A stretch of DNA of 64,000 nt, from positions 186,001-250,000 of the forward strand of contig NZ_NSGG01000006.1 of assembly GCF_002295065.1 (NCBI RefSeq). The letters are read 5' to 3'. A program made the position numbers and the translations under genes. Source of the DNA: Mesorhizobium sp. WSM3859 (GTDB taxonomy: Bacteria > Pseudomonadota > Alphaproteobacteria > Rhizobiales > Rhizobiaceae). Below are positions 26,089-34,666 of this stretch, piece by piece. The first letter of the stretch is position 1; each line of letters begins with the position of its first letter. Under the pieces are notes generated by a model. That model did no database searches, was not told the origin of the DNA, and worked only from the letters and a program-made list of their open reading frames with translations.

Positions 26089-26910
26089 ATGGGCGACCGG
26101 CTGCGCTTCACCGTTCTTGGCTGCGGCTCATCACCCGGCACGCCGCGCATCACCGGCGATTGGGGCAATTGCGATCCCGCGAATCCCAAGAACCGGCGCA
26201 TGCGCACGGCAGCCCTGGTCGAGCGGATTGCCGCCAATGGCGCGCGCACCACGGTCGTCATCGACACCGGACCGGATTTCCGCGAGCAGATGCTGCTGGC
26301 CTCGGTCAGGCGTATCGATGCCGTTGTCTATACCCATCCGCATGCCGACCATATCCATGGCATCGACGATCTGCGCGGCTATGTGCTTGAGCAACGCCAT
26401 CGCATCGACATCCATGCCGACGAGCCGACCATGCTGCGGCTGCGCCAGGCGTTCGGTTATTGCTTCGAGACGCCACCCGGCAGCTCCTATCCGCCGATCG
26501 TAAAGGCCCACATCATCAATCACGGCAGGCCGGTCGTGATCGAAGGCGAGGGGGGCGCCCTCACCCTTGAGCCGCTGCCGCAGTTCCATGGCGACATCAT
26601 TTCGCTCGGCTTCCGTATCGGCGGGCTCGCCTACTGCCCGGATATAAGCGGCTTTCCGGACGCCACCGCCGAGCGTCTGCGCGGCCTCGATATGCTGGTG
26701 ATCGACGCGCTGCAGTACAACACGCATCCCAGCCATCTGTCGCTCGGCCAAGCGCTGGAGTGGATCGAGAAACTGGCACCGACGAAAGCCGTGCTGACGC
26801 ATATGCATGTGCCGCTGGACTACGCCGTGGTAATGGCCGAGACGCCGGAGCACGTGGTGCCGGCCTATGATGGCATGGTGCTCGAAATTCCTTACGAGTC
26901 AGAGCGATAG
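26089..26910 (+). CDS. MBL fold metallo-hydrolase, PhnP-like
   Basis: A 273-residue metallo-beta-lactamase-fold protein. The metal motif THPHADHIHGIDDLRGY is near residue 80, preceded by VVIDTGPDFREQML and followed by VIDALQYNTHPSHLSLGQAL and LTHMHVPLDY. The early GCGSSPGTPRITGDWGNCDP motif is typical of PhnP/YcbX-like cyclic-phosphodiesterase relatives, but no phosphonate genes are present, so a housekeeping hydrolase is more likely. GAGG overlaps the tatD stop as its ribosome site. A convergent GST gene follows. Confidence 0.9.
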   Translation: MGDRLRFTVLGCGSSPGTPRITGDWGNCDPANPKNRRMRTAALVERIAANGARTTVVIDTGPDFREQMLLASVRRIDAVVYTHPHADHIHGIDDLRGYVLEQRHRIDIHADEPTMLRLRQAFGYCFETPPGSSYPPIVKAHIINHGRPVVIEGEGGALTLEPLPQFHGDIISLGFRIGGLAYCPDISGFPDATAERLRGLDMLVIDALQYNTHPSHLSLGQALEWIEKLAPTKAVLTHMHVPLDYAVVMAETPEHVVPAYDGMVLEIPYESER

Positions 26911-26988
26911 CGGCAACTGCTTCATTGGCGTTGCAGCTCGCCGTTGCCGGCAATGCCCAAGCCAGACCTGCGCGATCGTGCGAGGCAT

Positions 26989-27651
26989 TCAGGCGATGTC
27001 GGCAAGCGAGACGCCGCTGCGTTCCGCGCAAAGGCTCCGCGTGCGTTGCCACGCGGGGCGTGCCAGAGCCCTCGCGTAATACGCGCTCAACCGCGGATAG
27101 GGTGCCAGAAGATCGGTCTGGCCGACCTGGCGCAGGGCGGTGGCGAGAAGAATGTCGGCCACGGTGAACGTCTCGCAGGCGATCCACTCGCGGTCTTCGA
27201 GCCGGCGCTCCAACCCGGCAAACCAGCGGCAGGCGTCCTCGACGAGCACCGCCCGCCGTTCGAAGGCGCCCACGCCGCCCATGCCCGCGTCGATCCCATC
27301 GATCTGAGACAGCGGCCGCTCGACAGTGGTCAGCGCGGCGAAGCACCATTGGACGACCTGCATACGTCCGATGAAATCGGCTGGAATGAGCTTTCCTGCC
27401 TTTTCGGCAAGATAGAGGACAATCGCGCCTGACTCCGCGACGATGACACCATCGTCATCGATCACAGGGACCTGGCGGAAGGTGCTGACCTGGCTGTATG
27501 CCGGACTGTCAAGCTCGCCGGCGATGAAGTCGAGGGCCTGAAACCGATACGGCAACCCGATTTCCTCAAGCGCCCATTGCGCGCGAAGATCGCGCCCATG
27601 GCCAAGCATTTCGGGATAAACGCGTCCAAAGCCATAAAGCGTGATCATCAA
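26989..27651 (-). CDS. Glutathione S-transferase family protein
   Basis: A 220-residue cytoplasmic GST. The N-terminal thioredoxin-like domain opens MMITLYGFGRVYPEMLG and has the glutathione-binding FRQVPVIDDDGVIVAESGAI segment. The all-helical C-terminal domain carries CETFTVADILLATALRQVG, which includes the conserved N-capping motif. No active-site Ser or Cys is certain in the usual place. The substrate is unknown. It starts a block of accessory minus-strand genes after the core metG operon, with a 163-base, more AT-rich gap behind it that holds no gene. Confidence 0.85.
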   Translation of the reverse strand: MMITLYGFGRVYPEMLGHGRDLRAQWALEEIGLPYRFQALDFIAGELDSPAYSQVSTFRQVPVIDDDGVIVAESGAIVLYLAEKAGKLIPADFIGRMQVVQWCFAALTTVERPLSQIDGIDAGMGGVGAFERRAVLVEDACRWFAGLERRLEDREWIACETFTVADILLATALRQVGQTDLLAPYPRLSAYYARALARPAWQRTRSLCAERSGVSLADIA

Positions 27652-27814
27652 ACCCCCAAATATCGTTGGTCAGACTTCCATGTTTAAGACGTGGAAGAAT
27701 CCCTCGGTTCCTACATTCGCTTTGAATTCAATGCATAGATATCGCGAAGCGAAGTTCCATAATCTATCTTATGCGACTTTCTCGTATGGCAATGGAGATG
27801 CCGAAAGCGCGATG

Positions 27815-28633
27815 TCACACAGCCCTGCTTGCCAACCGTACGAAGCTGTCGCGCATTCGCGCGCCGTCGCCTTTCATCTCAAACACACCTCCATCCACAA
27901 GCGCATGGACCCGCGACCAGAGCGTGAGATCTCCACAGTAAGTGCCATCGTCCCACAGAGCGACAAGGATTTTGCCGACCACGTGATTGCATTTCTGCCA
28001 GTCTTCCGTCACTTGTGACGCCACCGCTTTATCGAAATACGTGATCGGCGTTGAATGAAGGCCAAGGTCGGACACGACGCGAAAAGCTGCGTTCTCGGTA
28101 CGAAGCTTTTTCCAAAAATCGCGGTAAGCCTGCAGCTCCTGTCCAGTCAACGTCGTCTGACGTTCCAAGAGCCGTGCTCTGACAATGCTGTCTGACGGCA
28201 CATGCCCGAACGATCCTGCTCGCCAGATCGCAGACTCGGAACGATCGGGCTTGGGTGCGAACTCGATCTCGGTTATGTCGACCACCCGGAATGGTTGATC
28301 GCCGATCCGCGAAACGAACTCGAGGAAGTCGGCAAACTCCATGGCGTTTCGCCGGCATACCCATGCGACTGGCGCGATGTCCCTGCCCGTTGCGCGGCTC
28401 CAAAAAAGATCGGCCTCTTGTTCGAGGTCCGGACGCCTTTCGAGGCCCAATACGTCTTCCATCCATCGGGCGCGAAGATCGATCGCGGGAGGGTCGATAG
28501 GCCCAAAGCTGAGATCGTCCGGCAGCCCGATGACCGTTTCGTGTCGCCCCATGTGAGCAAGCGCGTGACGCAAGCTTCCGGCGGCTGACATGTTGAAGAC
28601 CACGTGTACGACTGGTTTTTCAGGCTTCGTCAT
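27815..28633 (-). CDS. DUF1835 domain-containing protein
   Basis: A 272-residue cytoplasmic protein. The N-terminal DUF1835 part opens VVHVVFNMSAAGSLRHALAH and includes VIGLPDDLSFGPIDPP. The C-terminal part (from about residue 165) fits DUF3658: LRTENAAFRVVSDLGLHSTP, YFDKAVASQVTEDWQ and VGKILVALWDDGTYCGDLTL. The architecture is known from many Proteobacteria and Firmicutes but no biochemical function is established. It stands between the GST gene and a broken secreted-protein gene. Confidence 0.82.
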   Translation of the reverse strand: MTKPEKPVVHVVFNMSAAGSLRHALAHMGRHETVIGLPDDLSFGPIDPPAIDLRARWMEDVLGLERRPDLEQEADLFWSRATGRDIAPVAWVCRRNAMEFADFLEFVSRIGDQPFRVVDITEIEFAPKPDRSESAIWRAGSFGHVPSDSIVRARLLERQTTLTGQELQAYRDFWKKLRTENAAFRVVSDLGLHSTPITYFDKAVASQVTEDWQKCNHVVGKILVALWDDGTYCGDLTLWSRVHALVDGGVFEMKGDGARMRDSFVRLASRAV

Positions 28634-28710
28634 CCGCAGGCACCATTGTTCAAGCTTGCATTCGGCATGTTGCAGAGCAGATAGGCGGCGTATCGTTCAC
28701 GCCGGGAACG

Positions 28711-28850
28711 TCACCCGGGAAAATCGCCTACATATTTCAGGCATTCGGCAAGTGCTGCCTTGTCCGAAGCCCGTAATTCTCCCCGGCCGTTGCCGGCGAC
28801 AAGGCCGAAAAGAGCAAACCGCACGCCGCCAACGTCCGAATGCCCCTCAT
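28711..28850 (-). pseudogene. Frameshifted small exported protein remnant
   Basis: ATG 28850 opens a convincing signal peptide (MRGIRTLAACGLLFSALSPA, then TAGE), but the frame soon ends. Shifting one base continues GELRASDKAALAECLKYVGD to a stop at 28713. Together they read as a short secreted protein interrupted by a one-base change around GGGGAGAATTACGGG. The family is not recognised with confidence; the DKAALAECL segment is reminiscent of rhizobial exported proteins of the lysozyme-inhibitor (DUF1311) type. The rest of the 292-base gap shows nothing else. Confidence 0.3.
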
Positions 28851-28925
28851 CGCCGTGGCTCCCATGCGCACCGATTTCTCGCTTCGTGGCAGAACGCGGC
28901 CTTGGCAACAAGCTGTCCCGCCCCG

Positions 28926-29336
28926 TCAGAAAAACCCCTCGAGAAACGCGGCCGCCCCGTCTGAAACGCCGACGATCTTGTTGGTCGCCTGGCGGTAGAA
29001 TTTGAAGTTGAGCTCGGTCTCGGGCCGGCCGTCCTTCCAATCCTTGAAGCGCTTGAGCTCATCGCGACCCAATCGTTTTACCGCTAGAGCGGTGCGACGG
29101 ACGGCAATGCTGACGCGCGGTGTCTGCCGTTCGAGATCGGGACGTCTCGGGATAGCCTCCGATGAGGTAACGACACCACGCGCAACAAGCCCCCGCCCGC
29201 CTTCGTTCTCGCTGGCGAACAGGAAGACAACGTCGCCTTTAGCAATGTGCTTGCCGCCATACATGGTTTTCTGGGCGGCGAAGACGAATGTCTCCGCCTG
29301 CGGGTCCTCGATCTTGGCCTTGATGGCATATGCCAT
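28926..29336 (-). CDS. PUA/EVE-like hypothetical protein
   Basis: A 136-residue basic protein. Its opening strand MAYAIKAKIEDPQAETFVFA and the segment AKGDVVFLFASENEGGRGLV, then ARGVVTSS resemble the beta-barrel of EVE/ASCH (PUA-like) domains, which bind modified nucleic acids or nucleotides. The C-terminal half (LGRDELKRFKDWKDGRPETE, FYRQATNKIVGVSDGAAAF) is typical of rhizobial homologues annotated as hypothetical. Assignment to the fold is an inference. It lies three bases downstream of the aldose epimerase gene, likely in the same transcript. Confidence 0.6.
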   Translation of the reverse strand: MAYAIKAKIEDPQAETFVFAAQKTMYGGKHIAKGDVVFLFASENEGGRGLVARGVVTSSEAIPRRPDLERQTPRVSIAVRRTALAVKRLGRDELKRFKDWKDGRPETELNFKFYRQATNKIVGVSDGAAAFLEGFF

Positions 29337-29339
29337 GCT

Positions 29340-30215
29340 CTACGGTTCCCGGCTGAGGCCTATCCGGTAGCTCAGCACGCGCCCGCCGCCCGGCTCTATC
29401 GACATGACACCCGGCTTGTCGGCGAACTCGCCGTCGAAATCGGCGGGACTGGCGATGCCGTGCCAGGGTTCGATGCACAGGAACGGCGCGCCGCCGGGCT
29501 TGGACCAGATGCCCAGCTCGTTGAAGCCCTGCCACGTAATATCGATCGCCGGACCTTGGCTTGCGGTGTAGCGCACGCTGGTGCTGGCCGGCTTGTCGAG
29601 GATGACGGCGTCGTCAACGAACAGTTTTTCGGAGAGCGGCAGCGTCTTTCCCTCGATGGGTGTCGGTTGCGTGCCCGGCAGCAGCAGGCCGTCCTTCAGG
29701 CGGCGTACCGGCGCCGGCTCATCCTTGGCGAAGGTCAGGCGATAGGCCTCCTTGGGCAGTTCCGGCGACAGCGGCCAGGTGAACGCCGGATGCGCGCCGA
29801 TCGAGGCCGGCAGCGGCTCGTCGCCGGTATTGGTGATCTCGAAGGTCACGCCAAGCTGCCGCGGTTTCAGGTCGTAGCCGATGGCCAGGCGAAAGGCGAA
29901 GGGGTATTTCGCCCTGGTCTCGGCGTCATCCGACAGGACCAATGTGCAGGAGGTGGGGCCCTGCTCCGCCCAGGCAAAGCGCCGGTCGCGGGCAAAGCCA
30001 TGCTGCGTCATCGGATAGGTCTGGCCGCGATGGCGCAGCTGATCGCCTTTCAGGCGACCGACGATCGGGAACAGGACCGGCGAATGACGGCGCCAGGCGG
30101 GACCTGCCTGCCATAGAAGTTCGGTGCCGTCGGCATCGCGCAGCGAGACCAGTTCGGCCCCCTGCCCGACGATGGTCGCCGAGATGCCCTCAGAGTGAAG
30201 CGTCAGCTGTTCCAT
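29340..30215 (-). CDS. Aldose 1-epimerase family protein
   Basis: A 291-residue galactose-mutarotase-fold protein of the LacX-like subgroup, cytoplasmic. Sequence marks are VGQGAELVSLRDADGTELLW, WRRHSPVLFPIVGRLKGD, MTQHGFARDRRFAWAEQGP (catalytic histidine region) and SIGAHPAFTWPL (second histidine). FLCIEPWHGIASP carries the expected acidic residue region near the C-terminus. It interconverts anomers of a sugar or sugar phosphate; which one is not clear. The PUA-like gene follows three bases later. Confidence 0.88.
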   Translation of the reverse strand: MEQLTLHSEGISATIVGQGAELVSLRDADGTELLWQAGPAWRRHSPVLFPIVGRLKGDQLRHRGQTYPMTQHGFARDRRFAWAEQGPTSCTLVLSDDAETRAKYPFAFRLAIGYDLKPRQLGVTFEITNTGDEPLPASIGAHPAFTWPLSPELPKEAYRLTFAKDEPAPVRRLKDGLLLPGTQPTPIEGKTLPLSEKLFVDDAVILDKPASTSVRYTASQGPAIDITWQGFNELGIWSKPGGAPFLCIEPWHGIASPADFDGEFADKPGVMSIEPGGGRVLSYRIGLSREP

Positions 30216-30332
30216 TGCGTCCTCGCGGCGGGCTGGTCTGGCCGGCAGGCTAGCAAAAGGCCGCGCGTGAACTCAAGCGCGGCAGGCATACCGCGCGTCG
30301 CCTTGATCATGGAAGTCTTGGTGCGAAGTCGA

Positions 30333-30362
30333 CAAAAATGGCCGGAGGTTTCCCTCCGGCCA
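30333..30362 (-). terminator. Terminator after the Bax inhibitor-1 gene
   Basis: Read on the minus strand, TGGCCGGAGG-GAAA-CCTCCGGCCA is a perfect 10-base stem with a GNRA loop followed by TTTTTG, 36 bases after the gene. Confidence 0.92.
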
Positions 30363-30397
30363 CGCCGAGGTCAGCTGTGTTGCCTGCTACGGCCCGA

Positions 30398-31114
30398 CTA
30401 TTCGCGCTCGCCGGTGAAATTCAGCAGCAGCTGGAAGATGTTGATGAAGTTCAGATAGAGCGAGAAGGCGCCGAAGACGGCGAGCTTCTGCTGCGATTCC
30501 GCATCGAAGTTCTCTGCATACTGTTCCTTGATGGTCTGCGTGTCCCAGGCGGTGAGGCCGACAAAGACGGCAATGCCGATCACCGAGATGGCGAACTGCA
30601 GCGCGGTCGAGCCGAGGAACAGGTTGACCAGGCTTGCGATCACCACGCCGATCAGGCCCATGATCAGGAAGGAAGAGAACTGCGTCAGGTCTCGCCTGGT
30701 CGTGTAGCCGTAAAGGCTGGTGGCGCCGAACATCGTGGCGGCGATGAAGAAGGTGCGCGCGATGCTGGTCGAGGTGAAGACCAGGAACACCGAGGCGAGC
30801 GACAGGCCCATCACCGCGCAGAAGGCCCAGAACATCGTCTGTGCGCTCGCCGCCGACATGGTCTGCATCTTGAACGAGAAGATCATGACGAAGGCGAGCG
30901 GCGCCAACATCACCGCCCATTTCAGCGGGCTGGAGAAGATCGGCACGTAGAGCGCCGGCGTCGAGGCCACGAAGAAGGCGACCAGGCCGGTGACGACGAG
31001 GCCGAGGCCCATATAGTTGTAGACGCGCAGCATGTGCCTGCGCAGGCCCTCGTCGTAGACGGCTCCGGCCTGGACGCCGGCGCCCATTCGGTATCCCAGA
31101 TTGGGGCTGTTCAT
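30398..31114 (-). CDS. Bax inhibitor-1/YccA family membrane protein
   Basis: A 238-residue inner-membrane protein with seven hydrophobic segments, for example MGLGLVVTGLVAFFVA, YVPIFSSPLKWAVMLAPLAFV and FLIMGLIGVVIASLVNLF. The family hallmark ALQFAISVIGIAVFVGLTAWDTQTIK with its conserved aspartate pair is near residue 190 (quoted in part: GIAVFVGLTAWDTQTIK). The extreme C-terminus SLYLNFINIFQLLLNFTGE is typical. YccA relatives modulate FtsH or act as calcium-leak channels; the role here is unproven. It lies just downstream of the anti-sigma gene, 17 bases away, and ends in a strong terminator. Confidence 0.92.
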   Translation of the reverse strand: MNSPNLGYRMGAGVQAGAVYDEGLRRHMLRVYNYMGLGLVVTGLVAFFVASTPALYVPIFSSPLKWAVMLAPLAFVMIFSFKMQTMSAASAQTMFWAFCAVMGLSLASVFLVFTSTSIARTFFIAATMFGATSLYGYTTRRDLTQFSSFLIMGLIGVVIASLVNLFLGSTALQFAISVIGIAVFVGLTAWDTQTIKEQYAENFDAESQQKLAVFGAFSLYLNFINIFQLLLNFTGERE

Positions 31115-31131
31115 TTGGTTCTCCTTGGTTC

Positions 31132-31905
31132 TCAGTAAAGAGTTCTGGCGAGTTTCTCGGCGGCACGGTCGAGGCTGCCGGCGTCGCCGCGCCCGACCAC
31201 CGCATAGGCAACCTCACCGATCTGGAAATAGGCCGACGAAATATCGTCGGCGGGCGCGATCGTTGGCTTCACGACGTCGAACGTGCCCGGCCTGATGGCG
31301 AACAGCGAGACGAGGCCAAGGTCCTTGGTCTGGACCGCCATCTCTACGCTCGGCCCGAATTGCGAGGGGTAGATCTGGACGTCGCGGATCTTCCAGTCGT
31401 CGGGCAGCGAAGGCATGACGATTGCGGTGGCGGCACGAATCTCGTCGGCGTCGTAGCCCGGCGCCTCCTTCTGCGACGGCATCGCCTCACGCACCAAGGT
31501 CGTCCGATGGGCCCTGACCGCGTCCTCGACATAGGCGGGCGGCTGCGTCGAGGCGACCACCTTGGTCACCGCGATCGGCCCGAAAATGCCGTTGGCAAGC
31601 CAACCCGCCGCGACCAACACGGCCGCGGCCGCGGCCCGCTGCAGCACGGCGAGCATACGCCCCCTGGCAAGCGCCCTTTCCAGCCGCCGCGCCGCTTCGC
31701 TCGTGTTCGGACGGGCCATGCCGACGGGTCCGGCAAGCGCGACGCGCAGCTCGTCGCGCGTCCTCAAATCCGACATCACGCGCGCCGCCGCTTCCGGGCG
31801 GGCGGCGAGGTGCGCCTCGACCTCGATGCGGCGGGCGACATCCAACTGATCGTCGACATAGGCGTCGAGATCGGCATCGGTTACGGGATCGACACTGGCG
31901 GTCAT
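31132..31905 (-). CDS. Anti-sigma factor family membrane protein
   Basis: A 257-residue single-pass protein. The cytoplasmic N-terminus DADLDAYVDDQLDVARRIEV, then EAHLAARPEAAARVMSDL is the fold of RsiW/RskA-like anti-sigma domains, but no HxxxCxxC zinc motif is present. One hydrophobic segment (VLQRAAAAAVLVAAGWLANG) lies near residue 90, and a periplasmic domain of about 150 residues follows (VQIYPSQFGPSVEMAVQTKD). It overlaps the ECF sigma gene by ATGA, the usual arrangement for a sigma and its inhibitor. The signal it senses is unknown. Confidence 0.85.
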   Translation of the reverse strand: MTASVDPVTDADLDAYVDDQLDVARRIEVEAHLAARPEAAARVMSDLRTRDELRVALAGPVGMARPNTSEAARRLERALARGRMLAVLQRAAAAAVLVAAGWLANGIFGPIAVTKVVASTQPPAYVEDAVRAHRTTLVREAMPSQKEAPGYDADEIRAATAIVMPSLPDDWKIRDVQIYPSQFGPSVEMAVQTKDLGLVSLFAIRPGTFDVVKPTIAPADDISSAYFQIGEVAYAVVGRGDAGSLDRAAEKLARTLY

Positions 31906-32453
31906 TGATCGTCTCCCACGATCCTGAGATGGGGCCTGGCTTTCTGTGGCCCGCTCTCCTCCATCTCGCGCAGCGCGGCACGCGCACGGCCGATGCGCGA
32001 GATCAGCGTTCCGAGCGGCACGCCGATGATTTCGGCCGCCTGCTGATAGGAAAGCCCTTCGATGGCGACGAGATGGAGCGCGGAGCGCTGCTCCTCGGGG
32101 AGCGAAAGAAACGCCTCCCTGACCTGCGACAGGCGCACCGAATGGTCCTGCGACGCCGGCACGCTGCGGTCGGCGACAAGGCCGGCCTGTTCGATGCGCG
32201 CCGTCTCGGAGCGGCGCGAGCGCATGCGGTCGATGAAGATGTTGTGCACGATCGCCAGCAGCCAGGCGCGTAGATTGCCGCCCGAGCGAAAGGTCGCGCG
32301 CCGCTCATAGGCGCGCACCAGCGCGTCATGGACGAGATCCTCGGCGTCGGCGCTGTCACGCGTCAGCGAGCGCGCGTAACGCCGTAGCGATCCCAACTGC
32401 CCGACAATATCGAAGCGTGCCATCGATCGTTTCATGCCCTGTTTACGGAGCAT
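31902..32453 (-). CDS. ECF-type RNA polymerase sigma factor
   Basis: A 183-residue sigma-70 family ECF factor. Region 2 is DAEDLVHDALVRAYERRATF plus NLRAWLLAIVHNIFIDRMRS, and region 4 is LPEEQRSALHLVAIEGLSYQ followed by AAEIIGVPLGTLISRIGRA. It probably directs a small stress regulon and is held by the overlapping anti-sigma protein. Start codon is uncertain: ATG 32453 has no good ribosome site, and in-frame ATGs at 32435 and 32423 are alternatives. The leader before it holds the palindrome GGGGA-ATTTAA-TCCCC at 32457-32472, a possible operator. Confidence 0.88.
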   Translation of the reverse strand: MLRKQGMKRSMARFDIVGQLGSLRRYARSLTRDSADAEDLVHDALVRAYERRATFRSGGNLRAWLLAIVHNIFIDRMRSRRSETARIEQAGLVADRSVPASQDHSVRLSQVREAFLSLPEEQRSALHLVAIEGLSYQQAAEIIGVPLGTLISRIGRARAALREMEESGPQKARPHLRIVGDDQ

Positions 32454-32568
32454 GTGGGGAATTTAATCCCCTGCCCGGCATTTCTTTTCGTGTCGCCGTC
32501 TGTGAGGAAACTGCTGGCGCGGCGGGGGCGATTTGCGTATCACTCCGCCGCCATTGGAGTCCTTTTCG

Positions 32569-33753
32569 ATGTTCGAGACCCTGCAGCCCGCGCCCGCCGA
32601 CAAGATCCTTGCCTTGATCGGCCTCTATCGCAACGATCCACGGCACGGCAAAGTCGACCTCGGTGTCGGCGTCTACAAGGACATCGACGGCAAGACGCCG
32701 GTGATGCGCGCCGTGCGCGAGGCCGAGAAGCGGCTGCTGGCAAGCCAAGACACCAAGACCTATCTCGGCCTTGCCGGCGATACCGGCTTCAACGCCGCCA
32801 TGATCAAGCTCGCCTTCGGCGACAAAGCCGACCATTCGCGCATCCGCGCCGCACAGGCGCCGGGCGGATCCGGCGCGCTCAGGCTGGTGGCCGAGCTTCT
32901 GCAGCGCACACGCCTCGGCGCCACGGTCTGGCTTTCCGATCCGACCTGGCCGAACCATCCGCCCGTGATGCGCGCCGCCGGCCTTGAGGTTCGCAACTAT
33001 CCCTATTTCGATGCTGCTTCCGGCGCCGTCCGCTTCGACGAGATGCTGGCGACGCTCAGGACGGCCAACAGCGGTGACGTCGTGCTGCTGCATGGCTGCT
33101 GTCACAACCCGACCGGCGCCAATCTCGATCTCGATCAGTGGGCGAAAGTCACCGACGTTCTCCTGGAGCGCGGCCTGCTGCCTTTCGTCGATATTGCCTA
33201 TCAAGGCTTCGGCGAGGGCCTGGACGCCGACGCCGCAGGTCTGCGGCTGCTGGCCGGCAAGGTGCCTGAAATGGTCGTCGCCTCGAGCTGCTCGAAGAAT
33301 TTCGCCGTGTATCGCGACCGCGTCGGCGCGGCGATGATCATGGCCAAGGATGGCGCCCAGGCGGACGTGGCGATGAGCCAGATGCTGGCGGCGGCGCGCG
33401 CGCTCTATTCCATGCCGCCGGATCATGGCGCAGCGGCGGTGCGTATGGTGCTGGAAGACGCCGGCCTGAGGAAAGACTGGGAGACGGAGCTGGAAGAGAT
33501 GCGGCTGCGCATGCTGAGACTCCGCGTCGCTTTCGCCGAGGCGTTGCGCCGGCAATCCAACTCCGACCGTTTCGATTTCGTCGCCAGCCATCGCGGCATG
33601 TTTTCCAGGCTTGGGCTGACGGAGGCACAGGTCGAACGCCTGCGCACCGAGCACGCCGTCTATATGGTCGGCGACAGCCGCATCAACGTCGCCGGCCTGC
33701 CCGAGGACGGCATGGACGATCTCGCCAAGGCGATCGTCTCGGTCCTCGACTGA
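32569..33753 (+). CDS. Aspartate/aromatic amino acid aminotransferase
   Basis: A 394-residue PLP enzyme of class I (AspC/TyrB branch). The opening MFETLQPAPADKILALIGLY and GVGVYKDIDGKTPVMRAVRE fit this branch. HGCCHNPTGANLDL is the conserved HNPTG segment, and the PLP lysine is in ASSCSKNFAVYRDRVGA. The C-terminal SRINVAGLPEDGMDDLAKAI provides the substrate-binding arginine. It transfers amino groups between aspartate or aromatic amino acids and 2-oxoglutarate. ATG 32569 follows TTGGAGT; the frame continues upstream without family similarity. It is divergent from the ECF sigma gene. Confidence 0.92.
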   Translation: MFETLQPAPADKILALIGLYRNDPRHGKVDLGVGVYKDIDGKTPVMRAVREAEKRLLASQDTKTYLGLAGDTGFNAAMIKLAFGDKADHSRIRAAQAPGGSGALRLVAELLQRTRLGATVWLSDPTWPNHPPVMRAAGLEVRNYPYFDAASGAVRFDEMLATLRTANSGDVVLLHGCCHNPTGANLDLDQWAKVTDVLLERGLLPFVDIAYQGFGEGLDADAAGLRLLAGKVPEMVVASSCSKNFAVYRDRVGAAMIMAKDGAQADVAMSQMLAAARALYSMPPDHGAAAVRMVLEDAGLRKDWETELEEMRLRMLRLRVAFAEALRRQSNSDRFDFVASHRGMFSRLGLTEAQVERLRTEHAVYMVGDSRINVAGLPEDGMDDLAKAIVSVLD

Positions 33754-33834
33754 AGCCCGCGACAGCTGTGGACAAGTCACGCCGGCGAGCCGCCGAGGTG
33801 GCCGGCTTGCGGGGCGCGCGCTAGGGTTGAGGCC

Positions 33835-34659
33835 ATGAAGCCCTCGAAAGACATTTCCCGGCTGATCGAGATCATGGCGGCGCTGCGCGCGCCCAAGACC
33901 GGCTGCCCCTGGGATATCGAGCAGAATTTCTCGACCATCGCGCCCTATACGATCGAAGAGGCCTATGAGGTGGCCGATGCGATCGCGCGCGGCGACTTCG
34001 ACGATCTGCGCGAGGAGTTGGGCGACCTCCTGCTGCAGGTCGTCTATCATGCGCAGATGGCCGAGGAGATCGGTGAGTTCGCTTTCGGCGATGTCGTCGA
34101 GGCTATTACCACCAAGATGATCCGCCGCCATCCGCACGTCTTCGGCGACGAAAAGGCGCGCAGCGCCGGCATGGCCAAGGGCATGTGGGAGAAGATCAAG
34201 GCCGCCGAAAAAGCCGAGAAGCGCGACGCCCGCATCGCGCGCGGACTCGATCCGGAAGATCACGGCAAGGGTTTTCTCGACAGCGTGCCGGTGGCGCTCC
34301 CTGCCCTGACACGCGCGCTCAAGCTGCAGGAGAAAGCAGCGCGTGTCGGCTTCGACTGGAGCGAGGCAGCCCCCATCCTGGACAAGATCGAGGAAGAGAT
34401 CGGCGAATTGCGCGAAGCGCTCGCCGGGGGCGATACCGGACCGATCAAGGACGAGTTCGGCGACATGCTGTTTGCCCTCGTTAATCTCGGTCGCCACCTC
34501 AAGCTCGGTTCCGAAGCGGCGCTCAGCGGCACCAACGAGAAATTCCGTTCGCGATTCCACTATGTCGAGCAGGCCCTGGAGGCCTCGGGTGGCTCGCTGG
34601 AGAAGGCAACGCTCGACGAGATGGAAGCGCTCTGGCAGCAGGCCAAAGGTACCAAGTGA
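33835..34659 (+). CDS. mazG: Nucleoside triphosphate pyrophosphohydrolase MazG
   Basis: A 274-residue tandem-domain MazG. The first domain has CPWDIEQNFSTIAPYTIEEA, then EEAYEVADAI and LREELGDLLLQVVYHAQMAE, with the acidic residues that bind magnesium. The second domain repeats this with ILDKIEEEIGELREALAGG and IKDEFGDMLFALVNLGRHL. It hydrolyses NTPs and dNTPs to monophosphates and clears damaged nucleotides. ATG 33835 follows GAGG. It converges on hflX with seven bases between stops and no visible terminator. Confidence 0.95.
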   Translation: MKPSKDISRLIEIMAALRAPKTGCPWDIEQNFSTIAPYTIEEAYEVADAIARGDFDDLREELGDLLLQVVYHAQMAEEIGEFAFGDVVEAITTKMIRRHPHVFGDEKARSAGMAKGMWEKIKAAEKAEKRDARIARGLDPEDHGKGFLDSVPVALPALTRALKLQEKAARVGFDWSEAAPILDKIEEEIGELREALAGGDTGPIKDEFGDMLFALVNLGRHLKLGSEAALSGTNEKFRSRFHYVEQALEASGGSLEKATLDEMEALWQQAKGTK

Positions 34660-34666
34660 ACGCCAG

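Noticed and set aside
27652..27814. Short frame 27641-28018 on the plus strand behind the GST gene
   Set aside because: It overlaps the DUF1835 gene on the other strand and has no ribosome site or family similarity.
32443..34560. 700-codon minus-strand frame opposite the aminotransferase and mazG
   Set aside because: Shadow frame of two well-recognised plus-strand genes, with no domain or ribosome site.
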